A DNA stretch of 64,000 bases from Allacma fusca (Eukaryota > Arthropoda > Collembola > Symphypleona > Sminthuridae): positions 19,393,067 to 19,457,066 of the forward strand of contig OX359245.1 in the NCBI GenBank assembly GCA_947179485.1. The letters run 5' to 3'. Position 1 is the first letter of the stretch; each line of letters opens with the position of its first letter. Below, piece by piece: positions 51,601 to 64,000 of the stretch. The position numbers and the translations under genes were made by a program. The notes beneath the pieces are model-generated. The model did no database searches and was not told the DNA's origin. It worked only from the letters and a program-made list of their open reading frames with translations.

Positions 51601-53471
51601 ATTTGCTCTTGTTCCGTGTTATTTCTCTTCGGTGAAGTTGTAAATCTTGCTGCTGCGGCAGAAGATCCTCCAGCATTATTTTCTAAGGAGAAAGCTTGTC
51701 TTAAAGTTTTTTGTTTATTTTCCCTGGAACAACATAAAACAGTTCCACAGATATATTTTTTGACAAGTGCAAATGTTAGAAAAACAACAACTTTTAAACA
51801 GTCAACCATCAAATCATGTAAAATGTAAATAATTGAATCGCAGCTCTCTTACTCATTAAAATCATACAAAAAATATTTGTTTGAGTCCAACTTTTCCCCC
51901 GCCGCAATGCTGTCCACCACCCACTCAGGCCGAAGGGTTTTCGTACCCCATTTTCTGTATACAAAGATTCACGAGACTGTAGTAACAAGTAATAGCTAAT
52001 TACATATTTCACAAATGTCTATTTCCTAATAAATAAATAAGACGTTTAACCTTTTAGTGGCTTCTGACAAATTCGCTGCTATAACAAAATCTGTTGAAGA
52101 AGTGGGGAAAGCTTCATAACGCCCGCCATGTTGTAGAAACACAGCTCTTAAGTTCGTGGGATTCACTGAAAAACCAAAATTGAATCCGTGGTTTCTTATT
52201 CGATTCAGTTATTCTAAGACATAAATTTACACACATACAATGGCAGGATAAACTGAAACTACAAAAACAACAGAAATCAGAAGTGGAGGGTGAATTTTTT
52301 TTCAATTTAAACATTTTATTATATATATTTATAATATATAATTAATTGCAACTCTTCCAAATAGGATACGAGTTAATTTTTATACCAGTAAAAAAAACTG
52401 ACATCTCAAATAACCGTTTTTATACAAGCGTGAGGCTATACTGTAAGTATATACAATACGCATATCTGCAATTAAAATGCATTCAGCTAAACAGCTTTGG
52501 CTATTCATAATACTTGGGGCAGAGGGAGGCAAATATCAACAATAACAACGTTAATAAATAAAAAAATAAAAAATTGCATGCAATGTGTCCACTAAAGCAG
52601 GATTCAAATAAAAAAATACCAACATCAGAGTTCGTCAATAAATGAAAAGTTCTGGTTAATCACAATATTAGTACATTTTGCGGTACGGCTTTTCCTTATG
52701 GTCATTATTTACACGCATACATTCTTAGGTAATTATTACAGTTGTTGAATATTGTATGCCATAAGCACATTCACAAGCGTTCGGGGTTAAAAGTATTCTA
52801 TGTCGCGGCTTATAGTGAATATATGCCCCTCTCGACTCTATCCATACCCTACCAGAGGGGTCGGATTTTTATAGGAAGAGGGAAATATTCTTCCAAGGGA
52901 AACAAATTCTAGCAGGGAAAATTTCGAGGGGAAGTGATGTTTTCGAAATGTATTTCGTGAACAGGGATTCGACATCTTGTAGGAAAATTATTTTTGCCAG
53001 CAGGGATGTTGAAAGTTGAACTTCTTTTCAGTAGGAATTTTCGAAATCGTTGACGACTTCCCTGCAGATGGCTTAAGATTCAACAGGGAAAGTCACAAAT
53101 GACCTTCCAAGGAGAGATTTACAAAAATCCGAATCCTGAACCCTCCGGTAATAACTATATTTAATATGAAAACTGTTTTCCACTTCATACCATGACCATT
53201 GATGTTGATTGTCACTCCCGAGAATATACTACTATCGCAACCATTGTCACCCGATTCATTGAACTGATTATTCAACTTCGCTCTTTTGGCTGCCATGTAG
53301 CCACCCTAAAAGAATCCGTAAACAAAGCCAAATTTAATTTTTACACCTTCAACAAAATGATTCAAAGGCGACACATAGAAACATTCATATTCTGATTCAA
53401 ATAAGCCTCATCAAAATAAAACTCACAAATTCTTCGAATCCATTTTCGCCATGTACTTCTCGCTTGCTCAT
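48625..53471 (-). CDS. Rev1: DNA repair protein REV1, Y-family translesion polymerase (10 exons, 984 aa)
   Basis: REV1 inserts dCMP opposite damaged bases and recruits other translesion polymerases. Exons are 53471-53427, 53305-53191, 52165-52051, 51954-51853, 51723-51581, 51511-51290, 51148-50863, 50742-50332, 50259-48907 and 48787-48625; all phases agree. The N-terminus carries the REV1 signature GFEEFGGYMAAKRAKL. A BRCT domain (about residues 43-125) includes IFSGVTININGHVNP, VFLQHGGRYEAF and LRPEWVVDSI. Catalytic acids are D254 and D256 in FLVDLDCFF, and D354 and E355 in SCDELLVD. The finger domain has YEARKFGVKNGMW. Two ubiquitin-binding motifs are seen as LSALPDDIAMEV (about 677) and LGALPDDIREEL (about 746). 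The C-terminal Rev1 interaction domain begins near residue 870. It is head-to-head with CCDC28. Confidence 0.95.
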
Positions 53472-54990
<1,519 letters not shown>

Positions 54991-55776
54991 CTCATTTGTG
55001 GTAGCCACATCGTTCCGTGGGTGGTTTAAACTTTAACTCGCAAGCACAAATAATATGAATTGTTTATATGTAGCTGTAAGTTTATTGCGAATTGGTTTTT
55101 ATTTATACGTTATAAACATAATTTTTAATTAAGACATCGTAATAACGAACAAATCATAGGTATAAGTAAAGTATATGATAATTCCAGCTGTTAGTGTATG
55201 GAGCTGATAATAAATATTATTATTAGAGAAGTAATATCAAACGACTTCATTATTGCTTCATGCATGTGATATCTCCTTACGAATTATGACGTGAGCAATA
55301 CGGCAACTATTCACTCTAAAGAAACGCAATTATTATAATTCGAAATTAAATATATTTAGACTTTCATTTGAAATAACCATCTTTCTTATTCAGAATCTGC
55401 TAGCATACAACAAACTTGGCAAGACCATAAATTAACAATGTACTAATTAATATTTTCTAATGAGGAGGCATAAAGGTGAAAGGACAACGTGGTCGCTTAA
55501 AATTGTGAATGTTCCATCCGGGTAATTTATGGTTAATGAATGTTTATTACAGTACAACTGCATTCTATCAGTCAGCAAGGTGCAATAAAAGAATTACAAC
55601 CTAAAAGCCACTTAAGCACAGACAGAGTATACAATTTTACATTTCACAGAATCAAACCTTCAATATGGTTTTTAACAAATAATTACATTCAACAGATAGT
55701 TCAGACTGCACAAAGACAACCGTAGTTACTGTACTGTATCAATAAGTGGATACCAAGTAGAAAAGAGAAACAAAAA
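54991..55776. other. 3' interval between CCDC28 and PAAF1, no gene
   Basis: AT-rich sequence with a plus-strand AATAAA near 55,210. No coding signal was found. Confidence 0.5.
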
Positions 55777-57837
55777 TTATGAACATAATTGTGTCACGTG
55801 GTTGATAGCATACTTGCGTATGCAACCATCCCTGCAAGCTGTGAAGACGTATGTTCCATCATGTTTGACGGAGTAGATCGGATCATGATCAGACCCAGTT
55901 AACTGCACGATTTTCCTTGCATTTCCACTCGGGTTAACAAGAACAACGCTACCGTCGCTTTTCGCAGCCCAGAAGAATCTTTCAGATTCGTCCGAACTGG
56001 GTTTAGATGCTGGTGAACGAGGATGACTCATGAGGGACAGTATAGGAGTGGGAGTTACGGAATTAATATGCTTCGGTGGCACGATCTTTCTCAAATCGAA
56101 GGTAGCTATTTGCCCACCTTGGCATCCGACTGCAAAGGAGTTGGCTCCTGTTGAAATGATACTATTGGCTGGTGAAGGAACTGGAGCCAGAAAAATACTT
56201 TCTCTTGAGCCCAATCCCACCCCCTGTACCTTCCCGTCTTCCCTAGCAAGAAGAAGTAATTTTCCGGAAGTACCGATTTCCCGATCACCTAAAAAGTTTT
56301 TGAAAATCCCGTTTAGTTTATCATACATATTAGATCAACGTTTATACGCTAGTACGAACATTGATGTGCACTAGAATGTTTGTGCTGGTAAATAATGAAC
56401 TCACGGATTGAAATATACGGAATTAATAAAAGACGTACTCATTGGAGTTGAATGAAGGCCTAGATCAACGGAAGACGGAGCTATAAGGCAACACGAATTG
56501 ATAGCACTATTGCACTCAGCGAGTGTAGCCAAAGTAGTAGACATACCGCAATCCCATAGTCGGGCTGTACCATCCCTAAAAATAGCAATAAACATGTAGA
56601 TACTATCGATGCAATTTTATTGAATTATGAGTAGACAATGCAAAGCAATAACTTATAAGCCTATAAGCTGTTCCAAGCGATATTTTGCCTTGTTAATAAC
56701 TACTTCTACTTAATCACCAAAAGGTTCAAATTACTTTGAAACAGAGAGAATATTTCTTCCGCGATCAACCACACAAGTATCCAAAATTGGACCGCGATGA
56801 CCTTTCAAAGTCACAGGATTTTGTCCATTTTCAGCAGACCATATTTTAATACACAGATCGGCACCAGCAGAGAGAATCACTACTCCAGACGGGAAGAATC
56901 TACACGTGTAGATATCAGCAACATGTCCTTCAAGTGTACGCTAAAACCACCGATGAAGATTAAAGCACATAGTAGATGAACTACTGAAATCGTATGATTT
57001 CAGGAGAAAAAGGAGCACAATGTGTTTCGAAAAGACTTACTCTCACAGTGCCAGTGTCCGTTTCCCATACTTTTAGCTGATTACTCCCGCATACAGACAC
57101 CCCGAGTCCACCTTCAGTAACATCCAGGCTAATAACCTAGAGAGTAATTCATTCATAGAAAACAATATCGACCTATTTTTCGAAACAATTAATACATCCG
57201 GTACTTCAGGTACTTGATAAACGATTTCATTTCGTGAATCCGCCTTACACTTTTCTTGTGAATGCTGTCGTAAACAGCAACAGGAGCAATAAAGCTACAC
57301 TCATAATGTGACATTGGGTCCTGGAGTGTAATGTGCCTAGAGTTCGATACTTTCGGAACAAGGAAGGATTCCGTACTGGATACATTATTAATCGAATTCT
57401 CACTGTCTCCACTGATCAAAGTAGCATGGGATGACACACCTAAAAGTGAACATAACACCAGAACATTTTAATCCCGACTCCAACCCTGTACTAAATTAAC
57501 ACTAGTGTTAACTTTTCCCAAATTACTTTCACCCTGTCGCCGAACGCTGGCCCACACCTTGCCTTTGTTGCGTCTAAAACCAATAATTTACATTTTAATG
57601 ACATGACATCAACAACATCACCTATTCACACGGTTACAACAGTCAGTAAAAAAAAACCTACTTCAAAACTTCATCCCAATTACATTGAATGCCGAAAAAC
57701 GGCACGGACAATTCCGTCGGTGACATGGTCGACATGAAGGCTGTTTTGCTCGATGGGCTTAAATTTTGTTCCCGGTTTGACATTGGCCAACAATCAGAGT
57801 CTTCTTCAAATTTCATTCGTTTAGGAAACACATACAT
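55777..57837 (-). CDS. PAAF1: Proteasomal ATPase-associated factor 1 (PAAF1) homologue (7 exons, up to 468 aa)
   Basis: PAAF1 is a WD40 chaperone that binds ATPase subunits of the 19S proteasome base during assembly. Exons are 57837-57662, 57573-57485, 57439-57249, 57136-57041, 56940-56735, 56575-56439 and 56288-55777; phases agree. Landmarks shared with PAAF1 are ITLQDPMS, VISLDVTEGGLGVSV, TLEGHVADIYTCRFFPSG, LKGHRGPILDTCVVDRGRN, DGTARLWDCG, KLLLLAREDGKVQ and YVFTACRDGCIRKY. Several in-frame Mets occur early (MYVFPKRMK, MSNREQN, MSPTELS), so the N-terminus may be up to 38 residues shorter. The donor of exon 2 (CAGG-GTTGG) is weak and is the least certain junction. It is divergent from the Tudor gene. 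Confidence 0.92.
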
Positions 57838-59627
57838 TTGCTGCTAGATTTCTTCGCACATGGCCATAAGTTACTCAATCAAGTCGGACTCAAAACTGAA
57901 AAATCTGTTAATTATTGTAAAAAAAGTTAATTTGAATGCAACAAATTAGCCCCGAATCAAGTCGGTCACAGGTCATCATTGTATACACATACACACAATA
58001 TACGCATTTATTATTCTCACACTTTATAAGCTATCACCCAATATTTCCTTTTAGAAAATGAATGACAATTCAAAAAAAAGTAAAAAAAAAATCAAAATAC
58101 CTCAGCAGTTTCACTATCATTAATTCTTGATGATTCAATGGAAAAATTATTTTACTATGTATGTAAGTGTACTCACTTGTCTTGAAATAGTTTTTTATTA
58201 CAAGTTTCATCCAGTTCCTCTAAAGTACTGATGAGACGAGAACTGTGAGAGATCCTTCTCCCGCAGTCTCAATGTTGAGCTTAAAATTGCGCTTAAGTTA
58301 AAAAAAAGTACCGAGTTGCGTTGCAATCTTGAACAGGAGAAGGAGAAACCGGACAGTCCACAAATGTCTGTTCAACTTAGCCGATGCTTTGCTACTAAAG
58401 TTAGTTTTAAGGCGGCAATAGTTTTTTTCCCCTTTATGAAAAAATATTCGGAGAAGTTGTTCAGGCATTTATAAAAATATTTCGACACAATACACTTGTA
58501 GCAAACACGGTACTAATACTTAATAATTCATTTGAGTCTAAAATTATATTTCTAAGTCAAAATTTGGGGTCTCAAGTCTCAGGGAATAAAATTGTGAGCC
58601 GGTAAAGGGGGTGAGGAAATTTTTCCAAAAGGCCATTCTTATTCCGAAATTCCCCTATAGCTATGCATAAAATATATTTCTGGGCAGTCCTTACGACCTG
58701 TCAAAGCTTTTGTGCCATTACAACATTTATTCAGCCCTAGCTCTGGCACTATATTGCATCACTTCGCCCCTAAAAATTTAGTGACCGGCAGTTGCACGTT
58801 ATTTTTAGTCACAATTCCGGACGATTTTGTAATGTTTGCTAATGAAACAAAATTGAATGCATAATAATTTCTTAATTGGCATGCATTTCGGAACAAGCTC
58901 GAAACCTCTGATTTTTTGTAGTTACAAATCCTGACAGGAATATAAAAGAGGAACACGAGGCCAGCAGGAGCGAGTGTCCCTATATAACCATTGGAAAGCT
59001 CAGCTAGGTGTAGTTTGTTTTTGCATTTGGATTTACAAAAAATTAATTTCTCTTTTAGCGTAAATGCTTAAAATGATCTGATTTAATTTCCCCTGATGCT
59101 TTGTGGAGCTGGAATGAAATAGCTTTTATTTCTTTGGATGATGAAACATTATTTTGTCAATAAGACGCATATAGTAAAATAAGTCCAGTTACTAATTGTA
59201 GATAAGTAATCAATTATTACTTATTAGTTAGTCAGTTATTTAACACGTAGTAATATGCCAAACATTAAATTAATGAAGACGTATCTGCATTTTGCTCCCT
59301 TGTTACGAGGGATGAGGGATCAATTTATGTGTAAGAACACAGCCACACAGCATTCTGTCTGCTTTAAGTTCATGATTCAAAGTAATTCACTGTAAATACT
59401 AAAATATTTTAATGAAATAAATGATTTAGCACTATTATATTTGCAAAGCTGTAATAGCAACCTTTCTCTACAGGAAGTACTTACAATACATAAACAATAT
59501 AAGTGAGAGAAGTATTTAAGTGCCACGTCTAACATTAAGGACTGATCTGTCTCGAATAATCTAGTGTGGGTTTAGGGGTACTCTGAGACTTAAGTTTGTT
59601 ATTAACATAAATCGGGAATCTGTGATC
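57838..59627. other. Intergenic between PAAF1 and the Tudor gene, no gene recognised
   Basis: This 1.8-kb head-to-head interval is AT-rich. No domain-bearing frame or repeat was seen; a 65-codon frame at 58,759-58,956 looks accidental. Confidence 0.45.
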
Positions 59628-62017
59628 ATGGGTGATTTGACCACTCCGTTTACCATTGAATCTTCATCTCCCCGTGGTCGTCAGCATGAAGAAATGTCAA
59701 AGAGGTATGGGGAAGTATTATTTTTAAATGATGTTAATATTATTAGATTTTAACTGAGTACACTTAAAGTAGTTAAGAGTTCAAGGCATGTATTAAAACT
59801 TGAAGTTGAGGATTGTTAAATTTGGTTAAAGGTTAGAAAGAATGCGTCAGCAAGAACTTCGAGCGCGGTTCGCAACTTGCCCCAAAGCAGGACTACTTGA
59901 TTTACCATTGCGCCATACCTTCAGTGGTAGGACGGGTCTGGAAATTAAAATCCCGTATGCTACTAACACTCGAAGAGACTACATAAACAATACGATCCAG
60001 GTAACTGTCCTCGACCGGAAATTCTTTGGGAAGTGGCTTAAAATGGATCAAGAAATGAATGAGCTGTATGGGGAAATGAGGAAACTTAATGTCCCGGATG
60101 GTATCATTGGTCCTGCCTTGCTTCGTACGGGAATGATGGTGGCCGTATTTGAGAAGTACAGTGACCCAATTGGCAGATTTCGGCGGGCGCAGATCCTCAG
60201 CGTGTTGCCCTCCAGAAGCCTAGAGCAGCCGATTGTCATTTGTAAGATCGTCGATGAAGGCAGAACGACGTCCTGTCCACGGACTAACATTTACATGCTA
60301 GGACGTAAGTTTGCCCGAATTCCGGCGAAAACAATAGATGTCCAGCTCACGAACGTGAGAAACTTTGTGGGGTCACCAAAATTTGGAAGACTCTTTGAAA
60401 CAGTTGTGGCGAGGCATGCTCATCGCGGATTCAGTATGATTTACCGGGATCAAGATGAACCTTACTATGTGGAGCTATTTTCCCGACACATAGCTGAGTC
60501 CATCAATCATTACTTGATACTCCAGATGACCCTTCCTGACCGGCGTGACCTTGCATTCAGGCGTCCCGTGAAGGGTATCAAATTGGAGCATGTATCCGTG
60601 ATGCATGTAAAACAGAGCGGCCGTTTGTTTATCAGACTGCTTTCTCGTGCGGAAAAAGCTATCGAAGCAATGTTGAGAGAGGCCAACAAGGAGTTCCTAT
60701 TGTATCGTGACCTTCTTTCCGATACGGACGTCTTTTCCAGAGATGTGAGCCAAGTTTGTGTGGGTATACATCCTTCAACAAGGCCAGCCGGTAGATGCAG
60801 AATTTTTTCTAAGACACTCAACCCTGAAGATAAAAAAATTGTGGCTCAAGTTCTTTGGATTGACTATGGAAATGAATCGGATGTGGCAATCTCGGAATTA
60901 ATTCCGGCTCGTTTCTTGAGCAAGATTCTGAATGAAGCACAGGGACTAGCCCAAGAGTTTCAGCTTGCAAATATTGAAAAGTTGGGAAGCAAATCAAAAT
61001 TTCTTTCAGTTATTTCAGGAAAGGTACATTTGACTATGAGGATCCTAGCATCTACAATTGACACAGGTTCCACTCATCGCCCCGTCATTGAGTTGCTATT
61101 TCAAAAGTCTACTCCTGGAGGACCTGAATGGCAAGTAATTAATGATTTACTGATTAATTCGGGCTTAGTAAAATCTTGCCCCTCCCGATTAGGGTTTAAG
61201 AAACTTTTAATATTTGAGCCAAATGACTTGTGCAGAACTGATATGCAATATCATTCTGCTGAATGGGTTTTGCGCAAGCATTCCAAGAGCTACTCTACAT
61301 TCATCTCTCCCGGTGACTGTATCACATTTTACATTAGTAAATACTGTGAGAGCAGAACTTCCTCTGGTACCTTTATCCTACATCCGCAAGCATCTAAAAT
61401 TGCTTTTGAGAATATGAGGGAATCTTTGGCCACACTTGAACAACTGTTTCCATGGGTACACAAATATTTCTTGGCCAATCGGGCGCCTGTACTTCCACCT
61501 GGCGAATTCTGTTTATACTGGAACGGAAGTGAGTACCACCGAGCCCGGGTGACGAGAAGAGTTCTTCGAGAAAGCTATGCCTATGAAGGAGATGATCTGG
61601 CAGAGCTTCTACTCATTGATTCCGGAGAGATCCGTGGATTCCCGTATGTTTCCATTTTTAGAATGCTCCCGTCCTTATTTTTCACGAAACTGGGACCCCA
61701 AGCGGCTATCGGGAGATGGAATGGTGTGTGATTTTTTTGCTATATATCCATATAACCAGCCTCGAACTTGAAGTTTAATTTACCGTAGTCGCTTAGATTT
61801 ATTGTAACTATATGCTATCTCTGGCTAGAAAAATTAAATACAAAATAATTTTCTAAATGAAGGTAATCGTAGACGACCCATCTGCCCATTGAACCAGGAA
61901 ATGCAAGCCAAAGTGGTGGAGTTACGCATAGAAGAGTGCGGTCGAGCCTTCATGGTTTTGGAGCCATTCCTGGAGGAGGGAGAATGTCGAAGAAACTGTA
62001 CTGACAAAAAAACATGA
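59628..62017 (+). CDS. Multi-Tudor domain protein (3 exons, 707 aa)
   Basis: Tudor domains bind methylated arginine, often on Piwi proteins in germline granules, and that is the likely role here. Exons are 59628-59704, 59832-61723 and 61863-62017, phases 2 and 1. Tudor-like units are seen near residues 120-175 (TGMMVAVFEKYSDPIGRFRRA), 332-395 (CRIFSKTL then VAQVLWIDYGNESDVAISEL) and 584-645 (FCLYWNGSEYHRARV then LLLIDSGEIRGFPYVS). The middle one is the most typical, with WIDYGN. The third has IDSGE in place of the usual DYGN, so its aromatic cage may be incomplete. No other domain is evident. I cannot name an orthologue. Confidence 0.82.
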
Positions 62018-62328
62018 AGGGAATCTCGCAATACCGTGTGTAAAATGTGTGGTCTTATTTTTATTTTCAGCCCTTTTGTGTTCGGCGTGTATCCATGTTA
62101 ATAATGAAATACTCCATGAAAATACACGACGGGTTTACAAATAATGCGGTTGAGTAACAAAAATATATTGCATCAATTACAGACTAATTAATGATTAATT
62201 TACAGTAATACTTATAAATAAACGTGCAAATCTACCTACTGACTGAGTAACGTGTATACGTGTGTGGGTAGTTATTTTAGGGGTGATCCCATTCTAAGAC
62301 TATGTGATAATACTTTGATTTCTACTGA
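62018..62328. other. 3' interval between the Tudor and zinc-finger genes
   Basis: Convergent gene ends with AT-rich sequence. A plus-strand AATAAA near 62,215 may serve the Tudor gene. No coding signal was seen. Confidence 0.5.
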
Positions 62329-64000
62329 TTAGTTGTAGGCCCATTTAGAGTAAAATACAGTCGGGACTGCTGTAGACGGCGCATTGATACAGACGGATGA
62401 TACCGCGGGTACCACTTCTTCAGGATTGGAGAAGGCTTTGACTGGAAAGGTTTTCGGACAGAAAGAATCTGAATTTAAATCTGTCTCTGCTTCGAATTTT
62501 AAAGTCATGCTACACCGATGTTTTTTCAATGCATTAGCAGACGCACATGGTACACCGCATTTGTTGCAGCTATGGATCATATGTGTTCTCATATGAACAT
62601 TCATATTCCCTTTGGTTATGCATTTCTTTCCACATACTTCACAGGTGAATTTGTAATTTCCAGTGTGGGTTGCGATATGATATGCTAAGTCTCCTCTGGA
62701 CTTAAATCGCTTGTCACAATAAGTACATCCGAAAGGTGTTTCCCCAGTATGAGCATATCGCCGATGCATATCCAAACTTGCTTTCCCAGAAAATACTTTG
62801 TCACAATCTTGACACTGATATTTCTTCCTGTGAGAAACTTTAACATGATACAGAAGATCATATCTAGTGTGAAAAAATTGATCGCAATTTGGTTTCTTGC
62901 ACTTGACGGTCTTTTTATCATCATGGTAATGTTGATGCTGCGTGAGGCATGCAGCATTGGAGAATCCTTCGGAGCAGACCTCACAAATGAAAGTTTTAGC
63001 TTTTCCGTTCTTATCATTTTCACGAAAGCCATTCGGTCCAAAATGGGATGTTAACATATGATGCTGTGCTAGTGAAGGTTGACTGCAGCGGTAATCGCAG
63101 AATTTACAAGGAAAGGGCTTGGTTGGCAAGTGAATGTAACTATGAAATTTAAGATCATTTTTGGTTTTGCACATTTTGCCACAAACATCACACTGAAAGG
63201 TTTCTGTACTGTGTCGTTCCATATGTGCACGCAGATTGTACTGGGATGCATAAGATTTGCCACAAATTTCGCAGATACAGGGGCCCAGTTCCTTTGGAGG
63301 ATGTTGGCTTAAGTGTATCTCCAGAAGATCCTTTGAGGGCAGCTCCTTCCCACACCTTGTACATATATATCCAGCAAATTCAGTGTGTGTCGGTAAATGA
63401 ATGTTGAGGGTCCTCTGATGAGAGTATCTCCTGCCACAATGTGGACATACGAAGGGCTTCCCATTACCTGGTCCTGATTTTTTGCAATTTCTAAAGCTAG
63501 ACGATTCCGATGGAAGGGTTGAGGCCTGTGTTAGACGTAAGTGAGTTTTTTCATGTCTCGTCAATTCACACTGTTGCATAAAGGATTTGCCACACTTGGA
63601 GCATTTGAATGGTCTTTCTGTCAAATGTACTCTCATGTGAGCCGTGACGTGACTACTGCAGTTGAACTTTCGTTCACAAACATTGCAAGCATATTTGCCT
63701 TTCCTCTTGTGATACCTTAAATGACTCTGAAGTTCCAATGCAGTCAAATAAGATCGGCTGCATTGTTTACACCAGAACTTATTCTTTTCTGAGGCTTTAG
63801 GATCATGGAATGTTTTAAGATGGCGTAATGCGGACGACTGAGCACTAAAAGTCTTGAGACATTTGGGACATTTGAAATTCCTCTCTTTTGTGTGTGTCAC
63901 CATGTGCATAGCAAGATCACATTTCCCCCGCAACAGTTTTTTGCAAACGGGGCAAGCAACACACCTCCGTCTTGGCTTCGGCTTATTCCTTAATGCTGAT
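62329..64000 (-). CDS. C2H2 zinc-finger protein, at least 16 fingers, 5' end outside the window
   Basis: The reading frame stays open to the window edge, so the N-terminal part is missing. Sixteen C2H2 fingers follow one another, from CPVCKKLLRGKCDLAMHMVTH at the edge to CNKCGVPCASANALKKHRC near the end. Some are separated by TGE(T/R)-type linkers (TERPFK, TGETPF). Finger 7 (CTRCGKELPSKDLLEIH) lacks the usual aromatic, and finger 12 has an extended CKKPNC spacing. A tail of about 60 residues rich in Pro, Val and Ser ends with FYSKWAYN. It is probably a sequence-specific DNA-binding protein; targets are unknown. No intron is seen in this part. Confidence 0.88.
   Translation of the reverse strand, partial: SALRNKPKPRRRCVACPVCKKLLRGKCDLAMHMVTHTKERNFKCPKCLKTFSAQSSALRHLKTFHDPKASEKNKFWCKQCSRSYLTALELQSHLRYHKRKGKYACNVCERKFNCSSHVTAHMRVHLTERPFKCSKCGKSFMQQCELTRHEKTHLRLTQASTLPSESSSFRNCKKSGPGNGKPFVCPHCGRRYSHQRTLNIHLPTHTEFAGYICTRCGKELPSKDLLEIHLSQHPPKELGPCICEICGKSYASQYNLRAHMERHSTETFQCDVCGKMCKTKNDLKFHSYIHLPTKPFPCKFCDYRCSQPSLAQHHMLTSHFGPNGFRENDKNGKAKTFICEVCSEGFSNAACLTQHQHYHDDKKTVKCKKPNCDQFFHTRYDLLYHVKVSHRKKYQCQDCDKVFSGKASLDMHRRYAHTGETPFGCTYCDKRFKSRGDLAYHIATHTGNYKFTCEVCGKKCITKGNMNVHMRTHMIHSCNKCGVPCASANALKKHRCSMTLKFEAETDLNSDSFCPKTFPVKAFSNPEEVVPAVSSVCINAPSTAVPTVFYSKWAYN

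Noticed and set aside
52114-52314. Minus-strand frame of 66 codons in the REV1 region
   Set aside because: It overlaps REV1 exon 3 in a wrong frame; the BRCT reading explains this stretch.
53093-53296. 67-codon frame beginning MAAKRAKLN as a separate small gene
   Set aside because: It is REV1 exon 2; the frame past 53,191 is intron. The GGYMAAK signature and phases join it to the neighbouring exons.

Overview
This window is nuclear DNA of an insect or close arthropod relative, written with moderate confidence. The evidence is AT-rich intergenic DNA, short GT-AG introns, TATA plus TCAGT initiator promoters, and single-copy animal genes whose exons can be followed residue by residue: REV1, SON, PAAF1, WDR89, SAYSD1, CCDC28, an MFSD6-like transporter, a Tudor protein, an N-acyltransferase and a nucleoside hydrolase. 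No tRNA, rRNA or CRISPR array was seen.

Layout. 1-5,070: two near-identical copies of a two-exon gene for a 64-residue secreted peptide (minus strand, about 3.46 kb apart). A broken LTR retrotransposon fossil lies between them and an LTR fragment lies before the first copy. 6,787-7,976: a four-exon GNAT acyltransferase gene. 8,220-25,605: a 17.4-kb Polinton/Maverick with terminal inverted repeats and a perfect 6-bp target duplication (CAAGGG). It carries a protein-primed polymerase, packaging ATPase, integrase, adenain-like protease, two capsid proteins, small virion-like proteins and several unknown proteins. It is treated as a genomic fossil; its recognised core genes look whole.

Main discovery. 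The Polinton sits inside the last coding exon of the host nucleoside hydrolase gene (minus strand). Seven exons lie right of the element (25,606-27,088). The original last 23 codons and stop lie left of it (8,142-8,213), beside the convergent acyltransferase gene. As read here, the last 23 host residues are replaced by 15 residues encoded by the Polinton terminal repeat.

29,070-64,000 is host DNA: a secreted protein with two candidate signal-peptide first exons; SON (G-patch and dsRNA-binding); SAYSD1 (ribosome/UFM1 quality control); a small TPR protein; WDR89 with five TGTTTAC sites upstream; an MFSD6-like transporter with a probable GC-AG intron; another small secreted protein; REV1 (translesion polymerase, 10 exons); CCDC28; PAAF1 (proteasome assembly WD40); a Tudor protein; and a 16-finger C2H2 protein cut by the window edge. 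REV1/CCDC28 and PAAF1/Tudor are head-to-head pairs; SON/SAYSD1, WDR89/MFS and CCDC28/PAAF1 are tail-to-tail. Family assignments were made by eye from conserved motifs and exon phases, with no database search.
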